23,026 bases of DNA from the IMG/VR virus record IMGVR_UViG_3300028384_001047, positions 1 through 23,026 of that record; one strand, 5' to 3'. The position numbers were made by a program, and so were the translations under genes. Under the pieces are notes generated by a model. It did not search any database, was not told where the DNA came from, and saw nothing but the letters and a program-made list of their open reading frames with translations. The DNA comes from a virus. Shown here in pieces: positions 22,474-23,026 of this stretch; the stretch's first letter is position 1, and each line of letters starts with the position of its first letter.

Positions 22474-23026
22474 TCATTGCCTCCTTTTTCCAGTCTATGT
22501 CTGGTGTCGAAATGTGCGCCATGTAAGCGATATAGGCGCGTAACCGAGTTAACTTCATAGGCTTGTTTGCCCCACCCAGGTGGACAATTGTATCTGGCTT
22601 CCATGTCTCAGGATCACGTCCTTGTACGTGGTGGGAAGGCTCTCTTACTTGAACTCCGCTCCCCTCACGAGGATGGGTATATGCAGCCATAAATATTTCT
22701 TCAGTAAATTGCTGTGTTAAAGATTTATCGCCTGTAATGATTGGATAACGATTGAGGGCTCTTATAGTTTGTAAAATCTCATCTTGCGTGGCAGGATTTT
22801 CAAACTGTGTCTTAGCCCAATCTATAGCACGTTGAGTCTCTGTTTGTAGACCGCCCCATACGCTCATGTTAGGTCGTTTCCACCTGCCTTGTATAGTAGA
22901 ATGCCATCCAAAATTGCAAGAGATGGAAACTGGTGAATCACTATTTTCCTGATACCCAAAGATTAATGGGTTTCCCCAGATATAGCAATCTGCATCAACC
23001 CACCAAACATAGTCGTAATTGCTCCA
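22460..23026 (-). CDS. Glycosyltransferase, GT8-like C-terminal part (5' end outside window)
   Basis: The frame is open from base 23026 to the stop at 22460, 188 residues, so the start lies beyond the right edge; the internal ATG at 22867 (MSVWGG) has no ribosome-binding site and is rejected as the start. Near the beginning, YDYVWWVDADCYIWGNPLIF has a DxD motif (DAD, 22988-22996) after a hydrophobic strand, as in GT-A transferases. Further on, IVHLGGANKPMK matches the HxGxxKP motif that binds the donor diphosphate in GT8 (glycogenin-type) enzymes. The combination supports a GT8-like sugar transferase with unknown acceptor. It overlaps the 51-residue gene by 14 bases. Confidence 0.6.
   Translation of the reverse strand, partial: WSNYDYVWWVDADCYIWGNPLIFGYQENSDSPVSISCNFGWHSTIQGRWKRPNMSVWGGLQTETQRAIDWAKTQFENPATQDEILQTIRALNRYPIITGDKSLTQQFTEEIFMAAYTHPREGSGVQVREPSHHVQGRDPETWKPDTIVHLGGANKPMKLTRLRAYIAYMAHISTPDIDWKKEAMNELV

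Overview
The window is a continuous piece of a tailed double-stranded DNA phage (Caudoviricetes) genome, or of a prophage. Every gene I can support lies on the minus strand, so the text runs right to left. The genes are packed: stops and starts overlap or touch (TAATG, ATGA, TAATTG), and the longest non-coding gap is 125 bases. There is no gene-free stretch above 300 bases, and I saw no tRNA, integrase, CRISPR array or insertion sequence. The tail tube gene is followed directly by a frameshifting chaperone pair and a tape measure, and no sheath gene is visible, which suggests a long-tailed siphovirus with HK97-type head genes. The sequence is AT-rich (about 40% G+C by eye). The fibre N-termini, collar domain and LamG-type domains resemble those common in marine phages, so a marine phage is likely. 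I cannot name the host.

Layout in transcription order. At the right edge is a partial GT8-like glycosyltransferase whose frame is open to the window boundary, then a 51-residue small gene, a three-helix holin-like protein, two small beta-rich proteins, a 656-residue coiled-coil fibre, a 242-residue fibre that shares its C-terminal module, and a collar-domain fibre. Next come a coiled-coil/transmembrane protein, the large terminase, a second glycosyltransferase with a DDD motif, an HNH endonuclease and the portal. The head then has one reading frame joining maturation protease, acidic linker and major capsid protein. A hairpin terminator separates it from a poly-acidic protein with tryptophan repeats. 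The neck has a connector with a LamG-type domain inserted, a long gp10-like protein and a tail terminator. The tail has a tube protein, the G/GT chaperones, a 1546-residue tape measure, and a LamG-containing protein that runs off the left edge.

Four points stand out. (1) The protease-capsid frame carries two internal ATG codons, each with a near-perfect Shine-Dalgarno site, so protease, linker-capsid and free capsid proteins could all come from one message. (2) The 125-base leader before the tail chaperone has interleaved inverted repeats. The A' arm can pair either with an upstream arm or with the chaperone ribosome-binding site, which looks like a translational switch. (3) The connector carries a LamG/concanavalin-like domain, so a lectin-like domain may be displayed at the neck. 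(4) A canonical A AAA AAC slippery site sits just before the chaperone stop and joins it to the downstream frame. Two glycosyltransferases and two LamG-type proteins also point to carbohydrate work by the virion or during infection.
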